Assembly (NCBI GenBank): GCA_039184055.1
Contig: JBCDBH010000029.1
Span: 1 to 28,316 of the forward strand
Source: JBCDBH01 sp039184055
GTDB taxonomy: Bacteria > Acidobacteriota > Thermoanaerobaculia > Multivoradales > J023
Reading direction: 5' to 3'
DNA length: 28,316 nucleotides
Below are positions 1-7,272 of the stretch, piece by piece. The notes below the pieces were generated by a model. It did no database searches and was not told where the DNA came from. It was given only the letters and a program-made list of their open reading frames with translations. How positions within the stretch are numbered: position 1 is the stretch's first letter; every line of letters begins with the position of its first letter. A program made the translations under genes and the position numbers.

Positions 1-54
1 CGAGTCCAGGTGGGCCCAGGTCACATTCGAGTTTCCGCACTCTCAGGAGCGAAG

Positions 55-816
55 ATGCCAGGTCAGCTGCACGCCATTGTCTCGTTGCACGAAACGCTCA
101 CCGATCTTGCCGAGGCTGAGACCAGTCTCAACGAAATCCCCGACTGGATGGCGGAGCTTCATCGCGAGCACGGTGAGAAGGAAGCCGAGATCAAAACGCT
201 CGTGGAGAGTGCTGAAGAAGCGGGCAAGATCCGACGAGAGGCCGAAGCCGCGCTCGCGGATGCGCAGGAGAAGCTGAAGCGCTATCAGGACCAGATCAGC
301 CAGGTGACAACGCAGCGCGAATATGGAGCGCTGCTCAAGGAAATCGAACTGGTCAAGGAAGAGATTGCCGCGCAAGAGCAGACGGCCCTCGACTCGCTCA
401 GCGTTCACGAAGAAGCCGACGGCAAGCGGCAGGCTCTCACGGCGGAGTTCGAGAGCTTGGAGAGTCGGTATCAAGAGGAGCTCGCGAAGTGGGAGAAGGA
501 GAAGCCGGCGATCGCGACCCGCGCGGAAGCGCTTCGCGAGCGCTCAGCCGAGCTTCGCGAGCAAGTTCCTAGACCGCAACGCGCCCTCTATGATCGTCTT
601 CACAGCCGTTTCGCCAAGGGCGCGTTGGCGCCGGTGACCGTCATCATGACGCCCGGGGGCAAAAGCAAGATCTGGAGCTGCGGCGCCTGTAACTACCGCG
701 TCCGACCGCAGCTGGTGGTCGAGATCCGCAGCGAAGGGCGGGTCGTCCAGTGCGATGCGTGCAAACGGATCCTCTTCGACGGTACGGGGCGGGACGACAA
801 CGACGAGGAAGAATGA
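55..816 (+). CDS. Coiled-coil C4 zinc-ribbon protein
   Basis: A 253-residue protein. Residues 1 to about 180 are rich in Glu, Lys, Ala and Gln with heptad character, predicting a long antiparallel coiled coil. The C-terminus holds a C4 zinc ribbon with C209, C212, C233 and C236 in two CxxC pairs about 20 residues apart. This matches the bacterial family often annotated as 'C4-type zinc ribbon domain' or nucleic-acid-binding zinc ribbon protein; the biochemical role is not established. The tail is acidic. The frame is open upstream to position 10, but ATG at 55 has an AGGAG at 45-49 with 5-nt spacing, and the conserved-looking sequence begins there. The stop overlaps the next start (ATGA), so it is probably translated together with the YggS gene. 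Confidence 0.85.
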   Translation: MPGQLHAIVSLHETLTDLAEAETSLNEIPDWMAELHREHGEKEAEIKTLVESAEEAGKIRREAEAALADAQEKLKRYQDQISQVTTQREYGALLKEIELVKEEIAAQEQTALDSLSVHEEADGKRQALTAEFESLESRYQEELAKWEKEKPAIATRAEALRERSAELREQVPRPQRALYDRLHSRFAKGALAPVTVIMTPGGKSKIWSCGACNYRVRPQLVVEIRSEGRVVQCDACKRILFDGTGRDDNDEEE

Positions 817-1502
817 GGCGAACCCTCGCCGAACGCTACGCGCTCGTTCGCGAGCGAATCGTCGCGGCGTGTTCTCGAGTCGATCGGCATCCCGACAGTG
901 TGACCCTGATCGGCGTCTCGAAACGTCAACCCGTGGCTTTGTTGCAAGAGGCCTACGACTGTGGCCTACGGTTGTTCGGTGAGAGCTATGTCCAGGAGGC
1001 GGTGGGCAAGGTCGATCTGATGCCCGATGACTCGGAATGGCATCTGATTGCTCCGCTGCAATCCAACAAAGTCAAGAAAGTGGTCGACGGTGGCTTCACC
1101 TGTATTCATGCGGTCGATCGCACCAAGATCGCGCACCGTATCGACCGAGAAGCCGCGTCGATCGGTCGACGGATCGATGTATTTCTCGAGGTGAATCTGG
1201 CGAACGAGGCTTCGAAGGCTGGCTTCGCTCCAGCGGAAATCGCCAGCGTGGCCGAGGACGTACGCTCGCTGGAGCACCTTCGACTTCGTGGCTTGATGGC
1301 GATTCCTCCAGCGCAAACCGACGTCGAGGCATCGCGCCCCTATTTTCGCGAGTTACGGGGTTTGGTGGCTGCACTCGGCACACCGCCCGAAAGCGGCTGG
1401 GCGCTTTCGATGGGTATGAGCCACGATTTCGAGGTGGCGATCGAAGAAGGCGCGACCCACGTTCGAGTCGGCACGGCGATTTTCGGCTCGCGGTCCACCT
1501 GA
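813..1502 (+). CDS. YggS/PLPBP family pyridoxal-phosphate homeostasis protein
   Basis: A 229-residue single-domain alanine-racemase-fold protein. The PLP lysine is K37 in the IGVSK motif, followed by an FGESYVQEA segment (FGEN-VQE in most relatives), GLMAIPP, and the C-terminal signature LSMGMSHDFEVAIEEG...VRVGTAIFG. The family binds PLP and buffers free PLP and amino-acid pools, but no catalytic reaction is firmly known. ATG at 813 overlaps the upstream stop by ATGA and has GAGGA just upstream. An in-frame ATG at 750 would lie inside the zinc-ribbon gene and adds no family sequence, so I rejected it. Length is normal for the family. Confidence 0.93.
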   Translation: MRRTLAERYALVRERIVAACSRVDRHPDSVTLIGVSKRQPVALLQEAYDCGLRLFGESYVQEAVGKVDLMPDDSEWHLIAPLQSNKVKKVVDGGFTCIHAVDRTKIAHRIDREAASIGRRIDVFLEVNLANEASKAGFAPAEIASVAEDVRSLEHLRLRGLMAIPPAQTDVEASRPYFRELRGLVAALGTPPESGWALSMGMSHDFEVAIEEGATHVRVGTAIFGSRST

Positions 1503-1616
1503 CTCATCCTCCTGGAATGAGCATCTCGGTCGTGATGTTTGCTACTGTGTAGAGCTGGCCTCGGCCACGCGCACGATTCCATCTCCAAGCACCGTTTCGA
1601 CGGTAGAGGATTCAAT
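1503..1616 (+). other. Short intergenic gap in the first operon
   Basis: The 114-bp gap between the YggS gene and the next gene is the longest in this operon. It contains a TG-n-TACTGT box (1540-1548) resembling an extended -10 element, but no recognisable -35 and no clear hairpin. It could hold an internal promoter. I see no other element and no convincing small gene. Confidence 0.25.
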
Positions 1617-2153
1617 ATGACCCGACGTCTCAATCACCGCTTGTACTACTTCACCGTCGAGGACGAGAGTGTGCTCGACGAGATCCGGCGAATCGATGGC
1701 GACCTTTTTTCCATCGCCTACAAGGTGACCGGTACGGACGATGTTTTCGTCGCCACCGCGGACACCAAAGAGGCGATGGATCGCCATGACATCCCGTACA
1801 ACCTCCTGGCCGAGGAAGATGGCACCCGGATCGGTTTGTGTCACACGCCACAGTCTCGTGAAGAGCTTGCCGACTACGAAGAGGCGGTCAAAGCGTTGAC
1901 GCTCGCGTATCGCGCCATCGGCGCGGCCTGTGTCGGGGTCAATGGCGACAACACCATCGACTTGTCAGACGGCGCCAAACATTACAGCTACTTCACGGCT
2001 CCCGCCGGTCATACCTTCCTGTGGCGGCTGTTCACCAACCGTGACGAGGCGGCGAGCTATATCGCGCAGATCCGCCCGGGCGATCATGAATCGTTCGAGT
2101 GGGCCGAGTCTCTTCCGCTCGAGACCGCGGACGAGCTCGTCGGTTACCACTAA
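1617..2153 (+). CDS. Conserved-looking hypothetical protein, 178 aa
   Basis: I do not recognise this protein. It is soluble, acidic and 178 residues long, with no signal peptide or membrane segment. It is rich in Asp, Glu, Thr and aromatic residues and has a mixed alpha/beta pattern, with possible strands such as RLYYFTV, DVFVATA and YSYFTAP alternating with helices. The codon use (GC-rich third positions) matches its neighbours, so it is a genuine coding gene. ATG at 1617 is chosen because AGAGGA ends 6 nt upstream; an open extension to 1539 lacks such a site. It lies 3 bp before xseA and is probably co-transcribed, but context gives no specific function. Confidence 0.75.
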   Translation: MTRRLNHRLYYFTVEDESVLDEIRRIDGDLFSIAYKVTGTDDVFVATADTKEAMDRHDIPYNLLAEEDGTRIGLCHTPQSREELADYEEAVKALTLAYRAIGAACVGVNGDNTIDLSDGAKHYSYFTAPAGHTFLWRLFTNRDEAASYIAQIRPGDHESFEWAESLPLETADELVGYH

Positions 2154-2156
2154 ACC

Positions 2157-3524
2157 GTGTCTGGGTGGCTCGGAGAGCCAACCTATACGGTATCGGCTCT
2201 CGCCGAGGAGCTCCGCGATCTACTCGGAGACGTCTATCCCGCCGTCTGGGTCGTTGGTGAAGTACAGCGAATCCGGCGTAGCCGTCGTGGTCACCTTTAT
2301 TTCGAGCTGATCGAAAAGGGACACGGTGATGACGTCGTCGGCAAGCTCGACGCCGTGGTGTGGCAGCGTGACCGGCAGCGCATCGAGCGCACGCTGCGTC
2401 GTGAAGACATGGCGCTGGGTGAAGGTCAGCAAATTCGGTGTCGCGCGAGTCTCGATCTTTGGCCGCCAGCGGGCCGACTCCAGCTGGTCGTCCGCGATAT
2501 CGATCCTGTCTTTACGCTCGGTGGTTTGGCACGGCGTCGCCGCGCGACGTTGGCGGCGCTCCACCAGGCGGAGCTGATCGATCGCAATCGGCAGCTACCT
2601 CTACCCGCTACGCCGACGGTTTTCGCTCTGATCACCTCGTACGAGAGCGCCGCGTATCACGATGTCGTCGTCTGTCTTCGCGATAGCGGATACGCCTTTC
2701 GGGTCACGGTGCTCGACTCGGCGGTGCAAGGGCCGCGCGCGGAAGGCGAGCTCGTCGCCGCGTTACGCGCGGCTGGCGGGATGGACGTCGATTGTGTCGT
2801 GCTCGCCCGTGGCGGCGGCGCCAAGACCGATCTCGCCGTATTCGACAACCGCGCCGTCGCCGAAGCGGTCGCCCGTTGTCCTCACCCCGTGCTCACCGGT
2901 CTCGGCCACGAAATCGATGACACCGTGGTCGATCGGGTGGCGCATCGCGCGTTTGCGACGCCGACGAGAGTCGCGGAGTTCTTGGTCGAGCAAGTAGAGA
3001 CTTCCGAGCGTCGACTCCGAGATCTCGAGGTTCGATTGGCGCAAACCGCTACCGCGCGGCTTGAAGACGCGCGGCGCGCCTTGGCCCGTACCGAGCGTCT
3101 GCCCTTGCTCGCCACGCAACGACTGCGGCTCGCCAGTGAGCGGATCACTTCGATCTCACGAGCGCTCGATCTTCTCGGTCGGCGCCGGATCGGCGTCGCG
3201 CGGCAACGACTCGGAGCCGTCGAATCGGGTCTCGAGCGGGGTGCGCTGCAGCGGATTGCGCGCGTGCGTCCTTTGCCCCGCGTCGCGGCGGAGCGACTCG
3301 TCAGTGGAGCGCGGGCACGTCTTCGCCAGGTATCGACGAAAATAGAAGGTCTGAGTCGGCTGTGCGAAGAGCTTGCGCCACAACGGCTCTTGGAGCGAGG
3401 ATTCAGCATCACCCGAAATCGCGCGGGCCAGGTGCTACGCGACCCCGATCACGTCGCACCGGGTGAGTCGATCGAGACCGTGCTCGCGCGGGGCGTGATA
3501 AAGAGTCGAGTGGAGGAGACATGA
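2157..3524 (+). CDS. xseA: Exodeoxyribonuclease VII large subunit
   Basis: A 455-residue catalytic subunit of exonuclease VII, which degrades single-stranded DNA to oligonucleotides from both ends and acts in repair and recombination. An OB-fold nucleic-acid-binding domain covers roughly residues 1-110. The catalytic region carries the family signatures ARGGGAKTDLAVFDNRAVA and GLGHEIDDTVVDRVAHRAFATPT (residues about 218-280), followed by a long Arg/Leu-rich coiled-coil region and a short C-terminal domain (ERGFSITRN). The start is GTG 2157, 3 bp after the upstream stop; no strong Shine-Dalgarno is visible, suggesting translational coupling. The stop overlaps the xseB start (ATGA), matching the stable association of the two subunits. 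Confidence 0.95.
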   Translation: MSGWLGEPTYTVSALAEELRDLLGDVYPAVWVVGEVQRIRRSRRGHLYFELIEKGHGDDVVGKLDAVVWQRDRQRIERTLRREDMALGEGQQIRCRASLDLWPPAGRLQLVVRDIDPVFTLGGLARRRRATLAALHQAELIDRNRQLPLPATPTVFALITSYESAAYHDVVVCLRDSGYAFRVTVLDSAVQGPRAEGELVAALRAAGGMDVDCVVLARGGGAKTDLAVFDNRAVAEAVARCPHPVLTGLGHEIDDTVVDRVAHRAFATPTRVAEFLVEQVETSERRLRDLEVRLAQTATARLEDARRALARTERLPLLATQRLRLASERITSISRALDLLGRRRIGVARQRLGAVESGLERGALQRIARVRPLPRVAAERLVSGARARLRQVSTKIEGLSRLCEELAPQRLLERGFSITRNRAGQVLRDPDHVAPGESIETVLARGVIKSRVEET

Positions 3525-3736
3525 GCGAATCTGAGAACGCTACGTTCAGCTCGGCGTTGGCCGAGCTCGAGTCGATCGTGCAGCGTATCGACAATGACGA
3601 GATCGAAATCGACCGCCTCGGCGATGAGCTGCGACGGGCCACCGAGCTGCTCGAGGTCTGTCGTACGCGAATCAAGAAAGCTGAGCTCGAGGTCACACAG
3701 ATCGTCGAGAAGCTCAGCGAGGGCCCAGCGGAGTGA
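3521..3736 (+). CDS. xseB: Exodeoxyribonuclease VII small subunit
   Basis: A 71-residue, all-helical acidic protein typical in size of XseB. The family core is visible: F-SALAELESIVQRIDNDEIEIDRLGDELRRATEL followed by C-TRIKKAE. It binds the coiled-coil region of XseA to form the exonuclease VII holoenzyme. ATG 3521 overlaps the xseA stop by ATGA and is preceded by a strong GGAGGA at 3512-3517. The stop overlaps the following kinase start (GTGA), so three genes are translationally chained. Confidence 0.95.
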   Translation: MSESENATFSSALAELESIVQRIDNDEIEIDRLGDELRRATELLEVCRTRIKKAELEVTQIVEKLSEGPAE

Positions 3737-4905
3737 TCGAAGAACCGGCGGCGCCTTCGGCAGCCGAGACGCGCCCACGTCGCTCGTGGCTGGAACGACG
3801 CCGATTCCGCTGGCTTTTCATCGCCCTGGGCTGGGTGTTGCTCAGCCTGTTCATGGTCTTCCCGTTCCATTTGCAGTTCGTCGCGGTGGGCGAGCCGGTA
3901 CCGTGGACCCGCGTGGTGTCACAGCTGATCGGCTGGTATCTGTGGGGGCTGTTTTTGCCGCCCATCTGGTACTTGGTGCGCAGGTTTCCCCTCGAGCGAC
4001 GCAATTGGACGTCACGGGTCGTCCTCTACATTGCTTTTGGCCTGCTGATCTCGGCGGTGTATGGATTCTTGGACCTCCTCAAAGCCGAGATCATCGAGTC
4101 GGTGGTTTTGGGCCGGTTCGCGATCCAGCTACGGCCGATCGGGGATTTGGCGACCTACCTGCTCAACGGTATCGAGCTCTCGTTGATCATCTACTTCACG
4201 ATCGTGCTGGCGTTGTATGCAAGCTCGTACTATCGAAAATACTTCGAAGGCGAGGTCGCGGCCTCTCGTCTCGAAGCTCAGCTCGTTCGTTCCCAGCTCG
4301 ATGTGTTGAAGATGCAACTGCATCCGCATTTTCTTTTCAACACGCTCAACGCGATTTCGGCGCTCATGCATCGCGATGTCGATGCGGCCGATCGGATGAT
4401 CGCCTTGCTCTCGGATCTATTGAGACGATCGCTCGAGAAAGACGATCGGCACGAAGTGCCGCTGCGTGACGAGCTCGAGCTCTTGGATCACTACCTGCAG
4501 ATCGAACGCATCCGGTTCCGTGATCGCCTACAGGTCATGATGGACATCGATCCCGAGTGCCTGGATGCTCATGTTCCCAAGCTGATTCTTCAACCTCTGG
4601 TCGAAAACGCGATTCGCCACGGCATCGCCATGGCCTCGGCGGCGGGGCGGATCGCCGTGGTCGCCGAGCGTCGTGGACGCATGATCCGGCTCGAGGTCGC
4701 CGACGACGGCCCGGGTTTGCCACGTGATCCGAGCAAACTTCGCGAAGGTGTCGGACTTGCCAACACCCGCGCTCGGATGCAGCAGCTCTACGGGGTCGAT
4801 CAGCGGCTCGATATGCGCGAGTCGCGTTGGGGTGGACTGGCCGTCGTGCTCGAGCTTCCGTTCTCGACCCAAGCGCGTCTTCCCACCGCGATGACCGCGA
4901 CCTAG
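3733..4905 (+). CDS. LytS/YehU-type sensor histidine kinase
   Basis: A 390-residue membrane histidine kinase. Four hydrophobic segments (about residues 26-47, 61-83, 94-115 and 139-165) are followed by a short coiled coil and a His_kinase-type domain with the PHFLFN motif (H199 the likely phosphoacceptor). The N-box LILQPLVENAIRHG (N292) and a DDGPGLP G-box mark the HATPase_c domain. Family members usually phosphorylate a LytTR DNA-binding regulator and sense envelope or nutrient signals; no regulator gene is present in this window. The start is GTG 3733, overlapping the xseB stop. No separate extracytoplasmic sensor domain is seen, so sensing is probably through the membrane region. The gene ends the operon and faces a convergent gene. 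Confidence 0.88.
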   Translation: MIEEPAAPSAAETRPRRSWLERRRFRWLFIALGWVLLSLFMVFPFHLQFVAVGEPVPWTRVVSQLIGWYLWGLFLPPIWYLVRRFPLERRNWTSRVVLYIAFGLLISAVYGFLDLLKAEIIESVVLGRFAIQLRPIGDLATYLLNGIELSLIIYFTIVLALYASSYYRKYFEGEVAASRLEAQLVRSQLDVLKMQLHPHFLFNTLNAISALMHRDVDAADRMIALLSDLLRRSLEKDDRHEVPLRDELELLDHYLQIERIRFRDRLQVMMDIDPECLDAHVPKLILQPLVENAIRHGIAMASAAGRIAVVAERRGRMIRLEVADDGPGLPRDPSKLREGVGLANTRARMQQLYGVDQRLDMRESRWGGLAVVLELPFSTQARLPTAMTAT

Positions 4906-4907
4906 TT

Positions 4908-4922
4908 CGTCGAGACTCGACG
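4908..4922. terminator. Possible hairpin in the convergent gap
   Basis: A 6-bp perfect stem (CGTCGA / TCGACG) with a 3-nt loop lies in the 25-bp gap between the kinase gene and the convergent PLP-enzyme gene. The downstream T-tract on the plus strand is poor (CTACTTTC), so it is at best a weak intrinsic terminator, possibly serving both directions. Confidence 0.35.
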
Positions 4923-4930
4923 GGCTACTT

Positions 4931-6193
4931 TCAAGCCTCGCTCGCGGCCTCGATCGCTTGCTCGACGTCGGCGATGAGATCGTCGATGTCTTCGATTCCG
5001 ATCGACAACCGCACCAAGCCGTCGCTGATGCCGAGCTCTTCACGCTCGCGTGCCGAAATCGACGCATGGGTCATCGTCGCGGGGTGGCAGGCCAAACTCT
5101 CGACGCCTCCGAGGCTCTCCGCGAGCGAGATCACGTCGATGGCAAGTAGGAATCGACGCGCCGCTTCCATGGTGCCGAGGTCGATCGAAATCATCGCGCC
5201 GTACCGACCCTCGCCGGTTGTTTGCCGCGTTTGCACCTCGTGGCCCGGGTGGTCTTCGAGACCTGGATAGAGGACCCGTCGCACCAAAGTCGGCCGCTCC
5301 TTGTGCTCGTTGGCGAGGTAAGCGGCGATGGCGCGGCCATTCTCCTCGTGCTTTTCCATCCGGATGGCCAACGTTCTGAGGCCACGAAGAATGAGAAAGC
5401 ACTCGAACGGCGCGAGGATCGGCCCCGCGGCCTTTTGCACATAGCCCAGGTGGCTCGACATATCGTCGGAGAGCGCGCCTTCGAGACGCTGGCTGATCAC
5501 CTCTGGGTCGATGTCGGGGCTCACCACCACGATGCCACCCAGCGAGTCGCTGTGTCCGTTCAGGTACTTGGTCGTCGAGTGCATGACGAGATCGGCGCCG
5601 AGCTCGATCGGGCGCTGGTTGTAGGACGACAAGAAGGTGTTATCGACGACCAGCAGCAGACCGTTCTCATGGGCGATCGACGCCACGGCGGCGATATCGG
5701 TGATCTCCATGGTCGGGTTGCTCGGGGTCTCGATGAAGATCATGCGGGCGTTGGGGTTGGCGCGGACCGTTTCGGCGACATGGTTCGAATCGGTGGTGTC
5801 GATCCAATGAAAGCCCACTCCCCAGCGCTCCAAGCTATGTGTGAAATAGCGATTGGTGCCGCCGTAGACATCGTGCGAGACGATCACCTCGTCGCCCGGC
5901 CGGAGGATGCTCATGATGGCGACGATCGCCGCCATGCCCGATGCGAAAGCATGCGCCGACTTGCCGCTCTCGAGCGCGGCCATGTTTTTCTCCAGCGCGG
6001 CTCGAGTCGGGTTCTGCACCCGTGCGTATTCATACGCGGGATCTGGATCGCCGACGGTGTTCTGAACGTATGTGGAAGTCTGGTAGATCGGAACCGTAAT
6101 GGATTGCGTGCCGTCTTCGGGGCGATAGGCGGGGTCGTGACCGACGTGGATCGCACGGGTGGCGAACCCGAAGTTGCGCGGATTCGATGTCAA
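4931..6193 (-). CDS. Cystathionine gamma-synthase/gamma-lyase family PLP enzyme
   Basis: A 420-residue Cys/Met-metabolism PLP enzyme. The PLP lysine is K209 in the motif MHSTTKYLNGHSD. Other family markers are YEYARVQNPTR, the ASGMAA loop, ETPSNPT and DNTF. The family interconverts cystathionine with homocysteine (synthase) or cysteine (gamma-lyase), and sequence alone does not separate these. Because the upstream co-directional gene resembles a cystathionine beta-synthase, gamma-lyase (MccB-like, reverse transsulfuration) is my preferred inference. I chose TTG at 6193: AGGAG at 6200-6204 sits 6 nt upstream and the conserved N-terminus (FATRAIHVGH) follows. The open frame to 6403 would run into the preceding gene. 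Confidence 0.88.
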   Translation of the reverse strand: MTSNPRNFGFATRAIHVGHDPAYRPEDGTQSITVPIYQTSTYVQNTVGDPDPAYEYARVQNPTRAALEKNMAALESGKSAHAFASGMAAIVAIMSILRPGDEVIVSHDVYGGTNRYFTHSLERWGVGFHWIDTTDSNHVAETVRANPNARMIFIETPSNPTMEITDIAAVASIAHENGLLLVVDNTFLSSYNQRPIELGADLVMHSTTKYLNGHSDSLGGIVVVSPDIDPEVISQRLEGALSDDMSSHLGYVQKAAGPILAPFECFLILRGLRTLAIRMEKHEENGRAIAAYLANEHKERPTLVRRVLYPGLEDHPGHEVQTRQTTGEGRYGAMISIDLGTMEAARRFLLAIDVISLAESLGGVESLACHPATMTHASISAREREELGISDGLVRLSIGIEDIDDLIADVEQAIEAASEA

Positions 6194-6242
6194 GGCAAGC
6201 TCCTCCCGGGGGGTTGAGGTCGTAGGTGGGATGCGGGTGTGG

Positions 6243-6263
6243 ACCGCGCCGGATGTGCGCGGT
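6243..6263 (-). other. Intercistronic GC-rich stem-loop
   Basis: A perfect 7-bp stem (ACCGCGC / GCGCGGT) with a 7-nt loop lies in the 91-bp gap between the two PLP-enzyme genes. No T-tract follows on the minus strand, so it is more likely an mRNA processing or stability element, or a weak attenuator, than a full terminator. Confidence 0.4.
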
Positions 6264-6284
6264 GAGGAAGCTCTCAGGTTTCGC

Positions 6285-7235
6285 TCAGCGGTCCAGATGA
6301 CCCTTTGAAATATAACGTTCGGCGCTGTCGGGGAACACCGTGATCGTTCGACTGCCCGGCCCGAGGCGTTTGGCGACCGTGAGGGCGGCGAAACAGTTGG
6401 CACCGGAGGAACCGCCGATCAACAAACCTTCGTGTCGTGCGACGTTGATCGCCATATCGAGCGCATCGTCGTCGTGCACCATGATGACCTCATCGATCAA
6501 GTCATCGCGCAACACCGGTGGGATGAACGAAACACCGATGCCTTCCACCTCGTGTGGCCCAGGCTCTCCACCTTGGAGAATCGAGCCGTTGGGCTCGACG
6601 GCGACACAGTGGATGTCGGGGTTTTTCTCCTTGAGAAACATGGCGATCCCCGAAAAGGTGCCGCCGGAGCCGACACCCACCACCGCGGCATCGATTTGTC
6701 CCGCCATCTGTTCCCAGATTTCGGGCGCGGTGGTTTCGTAGTGAATCTCGCGATTGCCGGGATTCTCGAATTGTTGCGGCACCCAGGCATTGGGAAGCTC
6801 GGACGCGACTTGATGGGCGTGCTCGATCGCGCCCTTCATGCCAGCGTCCGTGGGCGTTCGGATCACGGTGCCACCGAGTGCCTCCATCAATTTCTGCTTT
6901 TCGAGCGAGTACTGCTCGGGCACGCACAGAATGACGGGATAACCGAGCTGGGCGCCGGCGAGGGCGAGACCGATTCCGGTGTTGCCCGCGGTCGGTTCGA
7001 CGATCGTGCCACCGGGCTCGAGGAGACCGTGACGCTCACCCCAGCGGATCAGGCCCACGCCCAGGCGATCCTTGACGCTCCCTCCGGGGTTGTACAGCTC
7101 TAATTTGGCGAAGACCGAGCCACGATGATCAGGATCGACACGACAAAGCTCGATCATCGGCGTATTGCCGATCAGCTCGCGTGATGAGGTCACAAGAGGT
7201 GGCGTGGGTGTGCTCCGCGAATCGGTCGTCGACAT
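6285..7235 (-). CDS. Cysteine synthase / cystathionine beta-synthase family protein
   Basis: A 316-residue fold-type II PLP enzyme. The PLP lysine is K55 in NPGGSVKDR; the substrate loop is EPTAGNTGIG (residues about 80-89) and the phosphate loop is GVGSGGTFSG. It has no heme or CBS-pair domain. From memory, the EATAGNTGIG-type loop, the CVPE-S-EK segment, the GSIL-GGEP loop and the FPDS-RYISK end resemble Bacillus MccA (O-acetylserine-dependent cystathionine beta-synthase) more than CysK (EPTSGNTGI). The neighbouring MccB-like gene fits that reading, but cysteine synthase remains possible. ATG 7235 is chosen; an upstream in-frame TTG (7253) would add six residues. The start diverges from the methyltransferase gene only 38 bp away. 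Confidence 0.87.
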   Translation of the reverse strand: MSTTDSRSTPTPPLVTSSRELIGNTPMIELCRVDPDHRGSVFAKLELYNPGGSVKDRLGVGLIRWGERHGLLEPGGTIVEPTAGNTGIGLALAGAQLGYPVILCVPEQYSLEKQKLMEALGGTVIRTPTDAGMKGAIEHAHQVASELPNAWVPQQFENPGNREIHYETTAPEIWEQMAGQIDAAVVGVGSGGTFSGIAMFLKEKNPDIHCVAVEPNGSILQGGEPGPHEVEGIGVSFIPPVLRDDLIDEVIMVHDDDALDMAINVARHEGLLIGGSSGANCFAALTVAKRLGPGSRTITVFPDSAERYISKGHLDR

Positions 7236-7243
7236 GGGCCGGG

Positions 7244-7249
7244 ATCCTA
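7244..7249 (-). promoter_or_regulatory. Candidate -10 box (TAGGAT) for the PLP operon
   Basis: TAGGAT on the minus strand ends 8 nt before the ATG at 7235. A -10 at this distance would give a transcript starting at or within 1-2 nt of the start codon (leaderless). No good -35 is visible. The AGGA within it could instead act as a ribosome binding site with 10-nt spacing. Confidence 0.3.
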
Positions 7250-7260
7250 TCAAGAGGCGC

Positions 7261-7266
7261 TATGAT
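7261..7266 (+). promoter_or_regulatory. Candidate -10 box (TATGAT) for the methyltransferase-bsh operon
   Basis: TATGAT matches the -10 consensus at five of six positions and ends 6 nt before ATG 7273, a geometry expected for leaderless transcription. The nearest purine-rich ribosome site (AGAGG, 7253-7257) is 15 nt from that ATG, too far to serve it. No clear -35 hexamer is visible. Confidence 0.4.
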
Positions 7267-7272
7267 TTGTGC

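Noticed and set aside
1..54. C-terminal end of an upstream gene (for example a Nif3-like gene, a frequent neighbour of the zinc-ribbon family)
   Set aside because: None of the three plus-strand frames gives a recognisable C-terminus with a stop before the zinc-ribbon start; too little sequence to call.
6194..6403. N-terminal extension of the gamma-synthase/lyase gene to an ATG at 6403
   Set aside because: It would overlap the preceding PLP-enzyme gene and the added residues are low-complexity; the TTG at 6193 has an ideal ribosome site and conserved family start.
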